Positions 45,301-57,480 of a stretch of 64,000 nt of DNA are shown here, one piece after another (position 1 is the stretch's first letter; every line of letters begins with the position of its first letter). Origin of the DNA: Canna indica (lineage: Eukaryota; Streptophyta; Magnoliopsida; Zingiberales; Cannaceae). The notes beneath the pieces are model-generated. The model did not search any database. It was not told where the DNA came from and was given only the letters and a program-made list of their open reading frames with translations. A program made the position numbers and the translations under genes. The stretch covers positions 31,724,501 through 31,788,500 of the forward strand of contig CP136890.1 in the NCBI GenBank assembly GCA_034359265.1, read 5' to 3'.

Positions 45301-47043
45301 AGGTTACTTAATACACTTCTTGAACTTATACATAAGGAGCGCACAGGCGAAGTCATTGATCGAGGGTTAATGAGGAATATAACAAAGATGCTTATGGATC
45401 TTGGGTCTTCAGTCTACCAAGAAGATTTTGAAAAGCCTTTTCTGGATGTTTCAGCTAGCTTCTATAGTGGTGAGTCCCAGCAATTCATTGAATGCTGTGA
45501 TTGTGGTGAATACCTAAAAAAAGCTGAGAGAAGACTGAATGAAGAGATAGAGAGAGTTTCTCACTACTTGGATGCTAATACTGAACGGAACATCACTTGT
45601 GTGGTAGAAAAAGAGATGATCGCTAATCACATGAAAAGATTGATCCATATGGAGAACTCTGGCCTGGTAAATATGCTTCTAGATGACAAGTATGAAGATC
45701 TAAGCAGAATGTACAATTTGTTTAAGAGAGTTGCTGAAGGTCTTTCAACGATAAGAGACCTCATGACTCTGCACCTTCGAGAAACTGGGAAACAGTTAGT
45801 AACAGACCCAGAGAGATTGAAGGATCCTGTGGACTTTGTTCAACGACTACTGAATGAAAAGGATAAGCATGATAAGATCATCACTACTTCATTCAATAAT
45901 GATAAGACCTTCCAAAATGCTTTGAATTCTTCTTTTGAATATTTCATCAATCTTAATAGTCGTTCTCCAGAGTTTATTTCGCTATATGTCGATGACAAAC
46001 TCCGTAAAGGCTTGAAGGGTGTCAGCGAAGAGGATGTAGAGATTGTCCTCGACAAAGTGATGATGCTTTTTAGATACTTACAAGAGAAGGATGTATTTGA
46101 GAAATATTACAAGCAACACTTGGCAAAACGACTCCTTTCCGGTAAAACAGTTTCAGATGATGCTGAGAGAAGTCTGGTAGTGAAGCTTAAGACTGAATGT
46201 GGTTATCAATTTACCTCTAAACTCGAAGGCATGTTTACAGACATGAAGACCTCCCAGGATACTATGCAAGGATTTTATGCCAATCAAGGTTTTGAAGCTG
46301 CAGATAGCCCTAGTCTGGCTGTCCAGGTTCTAACAACAGGATCATGGCCAACACAACCGGCTGTTACTTGTAACCTTCCAGCAGAAATTCTTTCTGTGTG
46401 TGAAAAATTTCGAGCATATTATCTTGGAACTCATACTGGCAGGAGGTTGACATGGCAAACAAACATGGGCACAGCTGACCTGAAGGCCATTTTTGGAAAG
46501 GGTCAGAAACATGAGCTGAATGTTTCTACCTACCAAATGTGTGTTCTCATGCTATTCAATTCAGCAGATTGCTTGAGTTGTAAAGAAATAGAACAAGCAA
46601 CTGCTATACCATTGCAAGATCTCAAACGTTGCCTTCAATCTCTCGCATGTGTTCGGGGCAAGAATGTCCTCTGCAAGGATCCAATGAGCAAGGATATATC
46701 CGAGGATGATGTCTTTTCAGTTAACGACAAGTTCACAAGTAAGTTCTTCAAAGTTAAGATAGGTACAGTTGCCGCACAAAAGGAATCAGAGCCGGAGAAG
46801 CAAGAGACTCGTCAGAGAGTGGAGGAAGATCGGAAACCTCAGATTGAAGCTGCAATTGTGAGAATTATGAAAGCCAGGCGGGTCTCTGATCATAACAGCA
46901 TCGTCACAGAGGTGACCAAGCAGCTGCAGCCTCGCTTCATGCCAAATCCGGTAGTGATCAAGAAGAGGATCGAGTCTCTAATTGAAAGGGAGTTCTTAGA
47001 GAGGGACAAGGATGACAGGAAGTTGTATAGATATCTTGCGTAG
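39301..47043 (+). CDS. CUL3: Cullin-3, two exons, complete
   Basis: Scaffold of CRL3 ubiquitin ligases. In the family, the N-terminal helices bind BTB-domain substrate adaptors and the C-terminal part binds RBX1 and NEDD8/RUB, in nucleus and cytosol. Exon 1 is 39301-39461 (MSAQKKRNFKIEAFKHRVDL...), exon 2 is 45003-47043. The split Arg codon AG|G joins ELYR to NAYNMVLHKHGEKLYSGL. The product is 733 residues, the usual CUL3 length. Seen: N-terminal cullin repeats (residues about 30-370), the cullin homology region with YYKQHLAKRLLSGK and LKTECGYQFTSKLEGMFTDM, and the C-terminal winged helix with IEAAIVRIMKARR. The neddylation Lys is near residue 677, and the protein ends YRYLA. No lesions. The two-exon layout matches Arabidopsis CUL3 genes. 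The 5541-bp intron is full of transposon debris. Confidence 0.97.
42299..43401 (-). pseudogene. hAT transposase remnant (DUF659 region) in the CUL3 intron
   Basis: Minus frames 42993-42772, 42629-42408 and 42508-42299 together resemble a plant hAT transposase middle region. The first has MTNIIEKNGLHKIMQSVIDN, then IYWTLCATHCIDLVIKDNGD, close to the family text VVTDNA and YWTPCAAHCIDLMLEDIG. The right end of the element at 43401 is GCTCACCCCTA, preceded by AACCGGTT/CGGTTAACC arrays (43205-43390). The BED finger and the C-terminal dimerisation domain are missing, and no left terminus was found. It shares ends with the non-autonomous element at 25565-26195. Confidence 0.75.
43402..44131. other. 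Mixed hAT ends and GC-rich low-complexity DNA in the CUL3 intron
   Basis: 43420-43470 ends CGCCCCGTTGGCATCCCTA, matching the terminal repeat of the 8303-8876 family. 43475-43850 is G-rich with loosely repeated GGGACACGAG/GAGCTGTGACGAGCTG words. Near 44070-44090 is another hAT-like end ATTGCCACCCCTAG. The minus open frame 43830-43591 is Ser/Pro-rich low complexity and unlikely to be a gene. Confidence 0.45.
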
Positions 47044-47310
47044 TATTTTAGATATATGACTTGGGTTGGCAGGATCCCTAAATTTGCAAATTGTATGTCA
47101 TTAAGTTGGCAGGATCAGGGCTTCAATTTCCCAAATTGTATGTCATCTAGATTACTCTTGTTCTTAATTACATGATTGCTTGTTGATTGGTCTGTCGTTA
47201 ATCCAATTCATTATTTTCTATACTTGGTTCAATTAATTGCAAGATATTTGCACATGCTAAGCTCTAAACTCTATGAACCTTCTCAAGGTTATTCAAGGCC
47301 ACAAGTAGTG
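47044..47310 (+). other. CUL3 3' flank
   Basis: AT-rich 3' UTR with a short repeat (CAAATTGTATGTCAT occurs near 47088 and 47134). No canonical AATAAA was fixed. The LINE poly(T) follows at 47311. Confidence 0.5.
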
Positions 47311-48120
47311 TTTTTTTTTTTTGCAAACAAAAGAGGGCATCAGACCTCTGGATTATGAACAGGATGACCAGAAAGGTCAGCTACAATAATGTTATCCAGG
47401 GATACGGGAAATTGGGATACCCATGACCTGGATGTAGTGTTAAATACACCATACATTGCTGTCCATCTGCCAGCTTTGTTACAGTGAATCGATGAACATG
47501 AAATATTTACATGCTCCAAACTAGAAATAAGATATCTGATTCTTTGTACAGAGTTGAGCTACCACTAAGGAGGACTCGAAGATCCTGAAATGTACTGAAC
47601 TAAGCTTGGAGAGTCAAGCTAAATATCCACAGACATGAAGCCAAGTTCATGAGATTGCAGTCCTCTTTGAACCGCTAACAAACCAATCGATGAGAGAGAA
47701 GAACTGTTCAGGTGAATGGCTTCAGCAAGTAAACAAGTTCCCATACTATCTCGTATGATGAGATCAATACCAACATTCATTCCCTCCGAGAAAGTTGCAA
47801 CATTATGTTTAACTGAGTTGTGGGCAGGTGGGATCCAATAGTTGTGGGCGGTAGAGTTAGAAGTATTTCTTTTAGACCTATGTGGGTATGTAGTGTATAT
47901 AGTTTTGAAAGCAATAATTCGGTTCACGAGACTAAGAGGGGACAACTGCCGATCAAATTTCACACACTCATTTCTAGCATGTCAGGTGAACCATAAAGCT
48001 ATTGCAATAGTAGGAGCCAATATGTGGTTGAGTGAGTTAGAGTGAAGCCAAAGAGCTTGTATGTCAATTATCTCTATTAGAGAAATTAGCATTTAGCCGA
48101 GTTTCAAGAAAGGTCCAAAG

Positions 48121-49260
48121 TGTTGGCCCAAGGATTCAACCTAGGCATCATTCTCTATTTTGATGATAACAAACATGAAACTAACTCATCTGTTAAATTT
48201 TGAGTTCAGGTTGATCAAACGATATGCCTACGAAGTTCGTCCATAAAATCAAGTCGAGACGGCTCCAGAGGCGACTAAGTCAAAACTTAGGTCTAGGCTT
48301 AGAAATGAATGTCATATGTCCCCCCTAGGACCTCAAACAAACCTATCTTAGTTGATTCCTAAGCCAAAATCCAAAATGAGACCTGAAAGCGAGCCCCGAG
48401 TGAAAAATCAACAAAAAAATCAGAATCAACTTCTAATACAATTACTGGTCGAATCTAGGCCGGTCCGCAGTCGACCGAAATCGTTCTGGAAATTTCCAGA
48501 ACATTTTTGGCCAACGCTCGGCTGAATCTCGGCCGACCAAGAGTCGACTGACGGTCGACCAAAAAGCCCAACGGATTTTTTTAGATCTGTTGAACAGCTA
48601 TTTCATACCCCACCTTCACCACCATTATAAATAGGCATGATTTCAGCTATTAGAGGGGGGCTACTGTGCATTGATCAAATCCTTAAGTATTGGTTCTTCA
48701 AAGAGTGAATTCAAAGTCTCAAACCCTAGCTTTCAACTCTCCAAATGTGATCTTCTCACCTCAAGCCTTTCAAGCCAAAGCTCATCATCATCTTGAGGCA
48801 TTAAAGGTTTAGAGGGTTGTTGGAAGGAGCTCTTGCAAGTTTGATTTCATTTTATTGCTCTTTTACTTGTTTTCGATTTGTTTGTTTGAATTCATAAAGT
48901 GTAGTCTTGTTGAGTGTAGATTATTATTTTTGCTTTAGAATAGGTGTTGAGACTTCCTCTACGGTTGAGGGATAAGTTCTCATTGTATTCTCTAGAAAAA
49001 CAAGTAATTTATAAAGTGTTAATGTTAGAAATTTTTGGTGAGGTGCCAAGGTAGTAGAGTAGGCGGAGTTATTCGAACCACTATATATTATCTTGTTAGC
49101 ATTGTTCAATTATTGCTCATTTGATCATACTTGTGTTCATCCCAACTGAATTTACATTTTCCGATAACTTGACAACACTAAGAAGATTGCATTTGTCATA
49201 CTAGTTGTTTAAAATCGAAAAAAAATTAAGTTGAAAATCGAATTAGCGGACACATTATTC

Positions 49261-49265
<5 letters not shown>
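48121..49265 (+). mobile_element. SIRE-type Copia solo LTR splitting LINE G
   Basis: Starts TGTTGGCCCAAGG and contains TTTTGATGATAACAAACATG, a leader with CAAACCCTAGCTTTCAACTC, and AACCACTATATATTATCTTG, the same landmarks as the LTRs at 19688 and 22130. It ends near ATTATTCAAC at about 49264, where a CT/TA microsatellite begins. It lies between the RNase H and RT parts of LINE G. No target duplication was fixed. Confidence 0.75.
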
Positions 49266-49302
<37 letters not shown>

Positions 49303-49327
49303 ATATATATATATATATATATATATA
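49263..49327. repeat. Compound microsatellite (CT)n(TA)n
   Basis: About 38 bp of pure CT repeat (49263-49300) followed directly by about 26 bp of TA repeat (49302-49327), at the 3' edge of the SIRE LTR. Confidence 0.95.
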
Positions 49328-52300
49328 GTGTGCATATTTGATCCACACAAATATGGCAAGCATAGGTGCAATGAAGAAAATTGTGTTTAATAATTTCTAC
49401 TTCCAAGTTACATAAGGCACGAGAGGATGAAGGGGGATACCTAGTTTATTTCTAGTAGACAATTTGTTAGGAAGAAATTTCCAAAAAAATAATATAATTT
49501 TAGGGGGGATGTGCAAAGACCACTTGGAAGTTCAAGATTCACAGTTTCTAAGAAAGGAGCATGAAACCTTTGAGGTAACAAGTCCCCTAATCTCACTAAC
49601 TCATACCCAGTTGTCGTCGTTAGGTAAAGGAGGTAACTCAATTTAAATTATGGTTTCCAAAAGGTCCTGCCTAAAATAGGTTAAACCATCAACATCATTC
49701 TAATTATGATATTGTGTCAAGTCAAAAACATGCATATGTGGGTCAATCATATCAACATTTAAAAAGATAGGTTTAAGTGAAATAGGTATATCATCCAACC
49801 AAGTGTCATAAATCACACAAATGTTAATACCAGATTTAATATGCCTCCTAAATTGAGGCTGAGGTCTCTGTATGCCTGTAGAAACAAGCACCAGGACCGA
49901 GGGTGGAATCATTATATAAGTAAATCCACACGAAGGGAAGAGGCCTTGTTTAGATAAGCAAGAATTCTCTTACTATGGAGGGAAAGACTTTTAAGTTATA
50001 AATATTGAATACCTAAGCCATCCTTTTTGGATAGTGTAATAGTATCCCAAGAAATAAGAGCAAGAGGTTTGGGCTGTTTAGGATTATGTTGCCATAAGAA
50101 GGTGTGAATAAGTTTAGTAATCTTATCAAGAACATTTTTAAAAATCCAAGACACGACCAAGGAATGAGTAGGGATGGCATTCAGAACAGAATTAATTAAA
50201 ACCAACCAACCTGCCTGAGACAAGAATTTGGTCTTTCGGCTTGCAAGCTTAGCCTAAATATTATGAAGAATTTGATTATAAGCATTAGGGGTCACCTATT
50301 AGGTTTGATGATAGCCCCAAGATATTTAAACATGTACTCACCTTGCCTCATTTGTAATAAAGCAATAATGTGATTAATGGTAGCATGAGGAGTTGATTTA
50401 GGGAAATATATTCCAGATTTGTAAGTGTTAATACACTGGTCAGTTAAGGTAGCATAATGATCTAAGATGTTCTTTAAGGTATGAAGCTCTCTTAGAGAAT
50501 GTTTGCTTCATAGGATAAAGAGATAGAATAATGGATGAATTAATATACATTATTTGTTTAGTGCATGGATTAGAAGAAAATAGAAGTAGAAGAATATAAA
50601 AATGATATTATCTCCGATGTAGACTAGATTTAAAAAATTATTATCCAATACTCCCTCATTTATTATCCAATCCTATCATATCCTATCTAATGAAGCAAAC
50701 ATATCATAAGGGTTAACCTTAATGGCAATTAACAGATCATCTGCAAACATTAGGTGATTGATTTTGAAATTACTTTTGATAGTGAGGGGAGTCAGTTGTT
50801 TGTTTTGAACAATCGTATTAATAAGATTGGATAAAGTTTGATCCACCAAAATATGAAGGAAGGGTAATAATGGGTCACCATGTCTAACAACTTTATTATA
50901 GTGGAAAAAGAAAGATATCTTACCATTAACTGGACAGGCAAATGTAGGGCTAGATATTCAGATAGAGATCCAATCAATGAATTTTGGGGCAAATTACAAA
51001 GCCTCAAACCATGGATGATGGTAGGCCTAGAAAGCTTGTCAAAGACCTTTTCCACATCCAACTTAAGAAGAATGTGAGGATACTTAACATTTGGTAGAGT
51101 AAATAGAGTGAACCAATCCTTGAGTAATAAGAATGTTATCATGGATATTATGACCTTTAACAAAGGCATACTGTTCAAGAGAGAAAAGCGAAGGAAGAAA
51201 CAATTTCAGTCGGTTGGCTAACATTTTACTTAAAATTCTATAAGAATGGTTGCATAAAGCAACATGTTTATAATCATTGGCTTTGGAAGGAGAATTGGTT
51301 TTGGGAATGAAGATAAGGATAGTACGATTCCAATTTGGAGAAAGATTAGCCGAGTGAAAAATTTCTTGACAATAGTGAAAAAAAAAAGAGTCCCTAATAA
51401 TGGGCCAGTATTTTTTGTAAAATTCAATGGTATGCTCTTCATAACCAAGACTTTTACCATTAGAAAGGGATTCAGTGATATCCCAAATTTCAGTTTTAGA
51501 AAATGAAGATGATAAGTAATTATGAGTTGAAGAGTCTATTGTATGAAAAATAGGCCAAATAGACTGAGTAGCCAAGTTTACGTTAGAGGACCAAAGCCGA
51601 GAATAATGGGAAACAAAAGCCTAAGTAATGTCAGTATCGTTGTGGAGAATCATATTATCATCCAATTGAATAGAAGTAATATGATTAATGTGTCTACAAT
51701 GCATCACAAGACGATGGAAGTATGGTGTATTAGCATCGCCTTCATAGATCCATTTAGTCTTGGACTTGGACCATCATTTCATATTGATTTGCCTAAGAAG
51801 AGTAAGAGATTTATGATGGAGAGATCTTAGGGTGAGCTGCTGGTCTTCAGTGAGACCATGGGAAGATTCAAGGGCTTCAAGAGTGTTAATATGACAATTG
51901 GTGGAGTGTACAGTATCTTCAAGTTTACCTAAGGTAAACTTATTCCAATTGCTAAGGGCTCTTTTGGTAAAAACTAAATTTTTAGAAAAAGTGTGAAAAG
52001 GGGAGTGAATGGGATTAGATTGGTCCCAGTCATTTTGAACAACATTTGTAGAGTCTTCATGTTTAGTCCAAAAAGACTAAAATCTGAATAAATTAGGTTT
52101 ATGCTTCTTGGTAGGGGATAATGATTAGAAGCACTTCCATTGAGATGTGTGACAGTAGAATTTCTGAAGAAGATCGAGCAACCAGGTATGATTTACAAAA
52201 AGCTATATCAAGACGAACTAAAATAAAATGAGAAGCAAGTTTGTTATTGCATGAAGTAAATTTAGGACCAATAAAGCCCAAGTCATCTAGATCGGAACCA

Positions 52301-53642
52301 GTAATGATGGAATGAAAAGCATTAACAACAGCATTAAACTTAAAAGGCAAACCACCACATTTATCATGAGAATCCAGAATACAGTTAAAATCACCAACAA
52401 GCATCCAAGGATAGACATTTAGGTCCACTTGAGAAAGAGCTAATAATAAATTATTACATATTGATTGATTAGTAGAAGCACAAATATTAGTAATGATAAA
52501 AGTCCTCAATTTGAAATAAAGCATGAATATACTGAGCTTGGAGAGATAGCACCTTGAGTTTAGCATGCGTCGAATCCCAAGCAATCAAAAGTCCACCCAA
52601 AGCTCCAGTAGAGGGATAAGCAACTCCTTGCCATGCTCAGCCCAATGATAAGGTAAATTTTAAAGCATCTAAATCGAACAAGTGAGTTTCCTACATGAGA
52701 AGAAGAGGAAAAGCCAGAGTACGCTTCAAGTGAAACAAAATATCTCGAACAAGGCAACAACCCAGTCCTCTACAGTCGCTTGAAAGATAACATTCAGATC
52801 CTTCACCATTGCTTCAAAGGAATGGGTAGCAGAGGGCGCTTCAGGGTTAGGGAAAGAGGAAAAGGTTGGTTTCAATGACGAATAGGGGGCGTCATGTACT
52901 GGAACAAGAAAAAGTTTCTCCTTAATCGAAACTTTAGGGCAGGTTGGGTTCTTCCCAAAATCCATAACCACACTTGGTGGTTCCTCAACATCTGCGGCAT
53001 CCATGCTTATGTCCACTTGGTCGACCCCAGAGTCCCGGAAAGTGTTGTCCTCCTTCGTAGGGGGGTTGTGATGCATGGGCCTGTCTCTGGCGCGGTCGCC
53101 ATCGTTAGACTAGAACCCAAGGTCCACAAATTGGTTCCGACGAAGTAGAGGATTGCATCGAGGCTGTAGGAGATGAAGAATTGGGTGGCTTTGTGGAGGA
53201 ATTCAATGAAGGGGATTGATCATGGGGGGAAGAAATTGTTGAGGAATTCATAGGGATGGACAAGGCATCGCTCTTGGGTAAGTGCCACTTAGGGCAGTTA
53301 GATTCAAAATGGTTGATAAGGCCGCAATTGAAGGAAAGTGAGGGAAGGTTTTCATAAGTAATTGATTGAAAAATTTTAAATTCCGATAAAAATACCTCGT
53401 CGGATAGGCTAAGAGAGATCAATTTCCACACAAATCCGAATGTATTTCCCTCGTTCGAGGCCTTGATAACGATTATCAATTTTGAGAAGGTGACCAATAC
53501 CAGAGACAATAACTCTAATATTGTCATCGTTCCAAAACTCGAGAGGTAAACCTTGGAGACGAACCCAAATAGGGGCAGTAGTGATGCTTTTAAAATAGGG
53601 ATGAAAACAAGGGCGTCATGGCATGAGGCGAATGATATCGCC

Positions 53643-55908
53643 TGTTATAACCTGAAAATGGAGGACCTCATTGTAAATATTTTTCTTGGAGGGGCCTTTT
53701 TGCAAAAGTGCTAATCCTATTTAATTAGCCCTAATCCCCTCTCTAATTCTTTTCTCTCTCTTGAACCCTGTAGCAGCGGCAGCCGGCGGAGGATCGTGAA
53801 GCGGCGGCAGTAGAAGACTCCAGTGAATCGAAGTTCGGAGGAGTTATCAGATAGGATTCTGGTCCTTCTCTTTTATCTTTTTGTGTAGGGTAATCTGATG
53901 TAGGATGAGATTCGCATTGGTTTTCTGTCGATCGGTAGAGCGGAGTTTATTTTGTGGTTTCCTGCGATTTGATGAGTCCCGTTAATTGAAATTTTTGAAT
54001 TGGGTGTCGAACCAAGTCAATTTCATAGTTGTTTCCGTCGATGGACTGCTTGCAGTCCGAGCAGCCGATGTTTGAAGACCCGATCGGCTCTGTCCACCAT
54101 TGGAAGCGTCGGATCTCGCTCGATTGAGCACTGATCGTGCGATCGGTGGCTGCATGACAGCACAGCCTACCATCGTCGTCAAGTGCGTCGTCGCCGTCGA
54201 GCGAGCGGTTGTCGGCAGACGCAGTAACCGCCCGACGCGGTGTTGCTTGGCAGCACTGCGAGGGATGCAGTCGCCCAAAACAGGCGACTGTCGCCCCTGA
54301 TTCTTCGTCGCCGCCCGTCCGCAGTGGCGGCGGCGATGATCGATGGCGACGATCGGCGAACCACCCTCGCCGGTCGGCGATAGCGTTGTCCGTTTCATCG
54401 CCCAGTCGGATCCATCAGGTGGCGGCGGCGGTGGGGTGAAGAAGATGTAGGGAACTTAGGTATAAGAGAAGATGATTAATGGGAGAAATATAATAGTGTT
54501 ATAATTATTGAGTTGTAGCGGTGTTATATTCAACATATCGATGTTATAATGATTTATGAGTTGTTGGTAGCACTGCAGTTGTAGCAGTGACATGTATATT
54601 GTAGCACTGTTATATACTTCGTAGCAGTGGCTTATTAAATGATGTTTAAGGTATTCCTTTATTATTTAAATAGTTGTTTAAAGGCTTTATAGTTGGTCAA
54701 AATAGTCATGTTATATATGAATTTATACCTACTCGACGCCCCGAATTCATTAGTGGGGTTAGTTTCATCATTTGACTTTTAGATTTTGGAAACAGTAGGT
54801 GTTTATTGCCTCGTTTTGCGTGTTGAGTCGGGAAATATTATTTTATCAATTTTCATGGTTTCTACCCGAGTTGTTCTGTTGTTGTAGTTGTTGTCAAAGT
54901 GAATCTCATCCTAGATCGGTTGTTACCCTATGTCGAAATATATCTTATTGTTCTATTCTGTTGAAAATTGATATCTACTGCCGTTGGAACTCTGTATGCA
55001 TATTTTGTTGATACATGTTGCCAGTATGATGTTTTTATATGCATATTAGTTGAGAATGCTAGTATAGACGTTGCATGCCTTATGTTGTTGTTTATATGCT
55101 TAATTCATACATGATGACATGACTACTAGCATTATATTAGTTGAGTTGTAGTAGAGTAGTTGTTGACATGATGCATAGTTGACCTACTGTTGGGCGATAG
55201 CCCTGGACACTGTTGATATATTGCCCAAGGTGTAAGGCAAGTGACACCGGTGATCACCTATTTACCACACGAGGTGCGTGTGCGGCGTCGATGTATTAGA
55301 TGTCGGCGGACTACCATTTTTAGATAGTCGCATCTCTAGCTGGAGCGGGCTTGAGGTGCCACTCTCGAGGTGCGAGAGTGCGGGGGAAACCCAATGTCCA
55401 CTACGCTCTTGATTGGATCTATGACCATATATTCATGTAGAGGATAGTTGACATAGTTGATTGGTGTAGGTGCATTAAATAAATTGTTGAATAATATCTT
55501 TCATCGTATTCATGGCATCATAACATCTTGTTGCAATCCTACGCAGCCTTCTGCTGATGTTTGTTGTTTTTGCCTTAGATTCTCAAGTATGACGACATTT
55601 CCTTATGGGGTAGCTAGAGTTTTGGAGGAGGAGACGTCTTCCGCACTTTATCTTAGTTTCATACTTTATTAGTTGAACTGATAACTCTATTCACTTTTGG
55701 ACTGTTTAGACTCTTTGGCTAGACTTTGGAATTCATTGTTCATAAATGGATTGTTGAACTTTTATCATTTGTTATCTTGTTGGACATTTGATTGGAATCT
55801 GGTTGTAATTTAAATTCAGTCCACTTATGATGTTGTTGTTCTGTTGCTAGTTGCACTTCTCCTAGGTGAGGTCCCTTATCTAGGGATAAATCTAGGCGGG
55901 GTGTAACA
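53643..55908 (+). repeat. 5' LTR of the chromovirus
   Basis: TGTTATAACCTG...GGTGTAACA, 2266 bp, bounded on the right by the primer site. GC-rich leader at 53760-54440. The small open frames there recur in the 3' LTR (61116-61633), so they are LTR sequence and not genes. Confidence 0.93.
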
Positions 55909-55911
55909 ATT

Positions 55912-55923
55912 TGGTATCAGAGC
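55912..55923 (+). promoter_or_regulatory. Primer-binding site, initiator-Met tRNA type
   Basis: TGGTATCAGAGC begins 3 bases after the 5' LTR end. It is complementary to the 3' end of plant initiator methionine tRNA, used to prime reverse transcription. Confidence 0.93.
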
Positions 55924-56098
55924 TTAGGATCTTCCTCCTCTATAGGATTGTTGGGTGTTTAGGTCTAAGGATGAGATTCAACCTTACTTTAAGACAATAA
56001 GTTGATTTTTAAATTGTCTGAATGTTGATTGAATTTGAAACCTGAGTCGTTCTTTATTTTTATGAAGTATGGAGGCTAGAGATAGCACGGGTGTCAGG

Positions 56099-57456
56099 AT
56101 GCCTTCAGAGGTGGATGCCGAGGCCGAGGCCGAGGTCGAGGCGGTAAGCAGTCTGCGCAGACTTAGAGGGTTAGTCCAGTTCCAGCCAGAGTCGAGCTAG
56201 ACCTGGCAGATGATGTTCCTTTGGCTCAGTTTCAACGTCGGGCACGCTCGAGCTGTAGGCCCGGCCAGAGTAGCACTCGGGGTGGCCGAGCGAGAGGACA
56301 GACCGAGCAGATGGAGCCTCAGCTTGAGTCCAATTTTGAGTTCGATTCTGACTCAACTCACAGTATGGATACACCTTTTGAGATGTCTGGTGGAGAGCCT
56401 TCAGAGGATTCACCGGTACTGCCGCAACCAGTAGCTCGGTATAACCCAATACAGACTGAGTCTCTCGAGAGGCGAAAGATGAACCGACTGAATCAGTTTC
56501 TACGCCTAGGGAGAGACAAATTCGACAGCTTCTCTGTGACCACCGACCCTGCAATGGCTCAGTCGTGGGTTCGCGAGGTGGAGCGGGCCTTTGGTGTAAT
56601 GGGTTGTCCCGATGAGGATCAGGTCGGGTTGGCGACTTATTGTTTCACTGGGGAGACCTTGGTTTGGTGGGAGATGCAGTAGAGGCTGTTGAGAGGGAAG
56701 ACTGTCACCTGGAAGAGGTTCTTGAATATATTCTTCAAGAAGTATTATCCAGCTACCTATGCGAGGCAGAAGTTGCAGGAGTTCATTCAGTTGCGTCAGG
56801 GGACGAGGCGGGTGGTGGAGTATGCGGATAAGTTTGATGCACTCGCGATGTTCGTCCCAAATTTGGTTTCCACCAGTAGCAGACGAGCAGAGTTCTTTTT
56901 CAACAGACTAAACAACTCCATTAAGGGGTTGATGGCTAGTGAGGAGCTGGATAACTATGACAGAGTTCTGAGACGGGCGCTTCGGGCGGAGGCGACTCAT
57001 GCTGAGATGTTCCCGGACCGTCAGCAGGTTGAGGTTAGCCAGCCATCTCAGGCTCAGAGTCAGGGCGGCAAAGGACAGGGACAGTCAGGACAGTCTCATT
57101 TCAGGCAGCGCAGAGGGCGTAGAGATTGTGGCGGAGGGTTTGGACAGCCACATGCCAAGAGGGCCAGATCAGCACCAGCCCAATCTCAGACATCTTCACG
57201 ACCTACACATCAGTCGGGAGGTCAGACGAGCCGAGGCCAGTTCCATTGCTTTAAGTGTGGGGATGCTTCCCACTCTGTCCGGGACTGCCCACAGTCGCAG
57301 AGTCTGTGCTTTAGCTGTAAGCACCCAGGCCACATCAGTAGAGAGTGTCCGACTAGGCAGCAGGCAGGGGGCCAGAGCTCTCAGCAGCAGCGGCAGAGAG
57401 GCCCACAGCAGAGCACCAAGCAGTCTGCCAGAGTGTTCGCACTGACTCAGCAGTAG
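56099..57456 (+). pseudogene. Chromovirus gag, three in-frame stops
   Basis: Structural protein of the retrotransposon particle. An Arg/Gly-rich start (CRGRGRGRGGKQ near 56115-56150), then capsid text MAQSWVREVERAFGVMGC, EDQVGLATYCFTGETLVWW and FFKKYYPATYARQKLQEF. Two zinc knuckles follow: CFKCGDASHSVRDC and CFSCKHPGHISREC (57247-57348). The likely ATG at 56099 is out of frame with the rest, implying a small frameshift. TAG stops lie at 56164, 56680 and 57454, each in a position where CAG (Gln) would suit. The 57454 TAG separates gag from protease. Otherwise the frame is intact. Confidence 0.88.
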
Positions 57457-57480
57457 GCCCAGGAGGCTTCTGGTATAGTC

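Larger units (their letters stand above)
47311..53642 (-). mobile_element. LINE remnant G with poly(A) end, minus strand
   Basis: A T run at 47311-47322 is the poly(A) tail of a minus-strand LINE. Reading 5' to 3': ORF1 (53642-52726) with WVRLQGLPLEFW and a degenerate zinc knuckle FNCGLINHFESNCPKW; endonuclease (52760-52099) with MLVGDFNCILDSHDKCGG; RT (51575-50792) with IRDSFFFHYCQEIFHSANLS, NDYKHVALCNHSYRILSKML, FVKGHNIHDNILITQ; thumb (50223-49996) with SQAGWLVLINSVLNAIPTHS; linker EVEIIKHNFL (about 49400); then, beyond a SIRE LTR, RNase H (47963-47619) with NVGIDLIIRDSMGTCLLAEA. Stops and frameshifts throughout. Its 5' end is cut by the chromovirus LTR at 53643. Confidence 0.85.

Noticed and set aside
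45840..46536. Minus open frames inside CUL3 exon 2
   Set aside because: Shadows of the conserved cullin reading frame.
53982..54439. GC-rich open frames near 54000-54440 and again at 61116-61633
   Set aside because: The same frames occur in both LTRs of the chromovirus; they are leader sequence of the LTR and not host genes.
55912..55923. A tRNA-like sequence
   Set aside because: Only the 12-base complement of a tRNA 3' end, i.e. the primer site; no cloverleaf.
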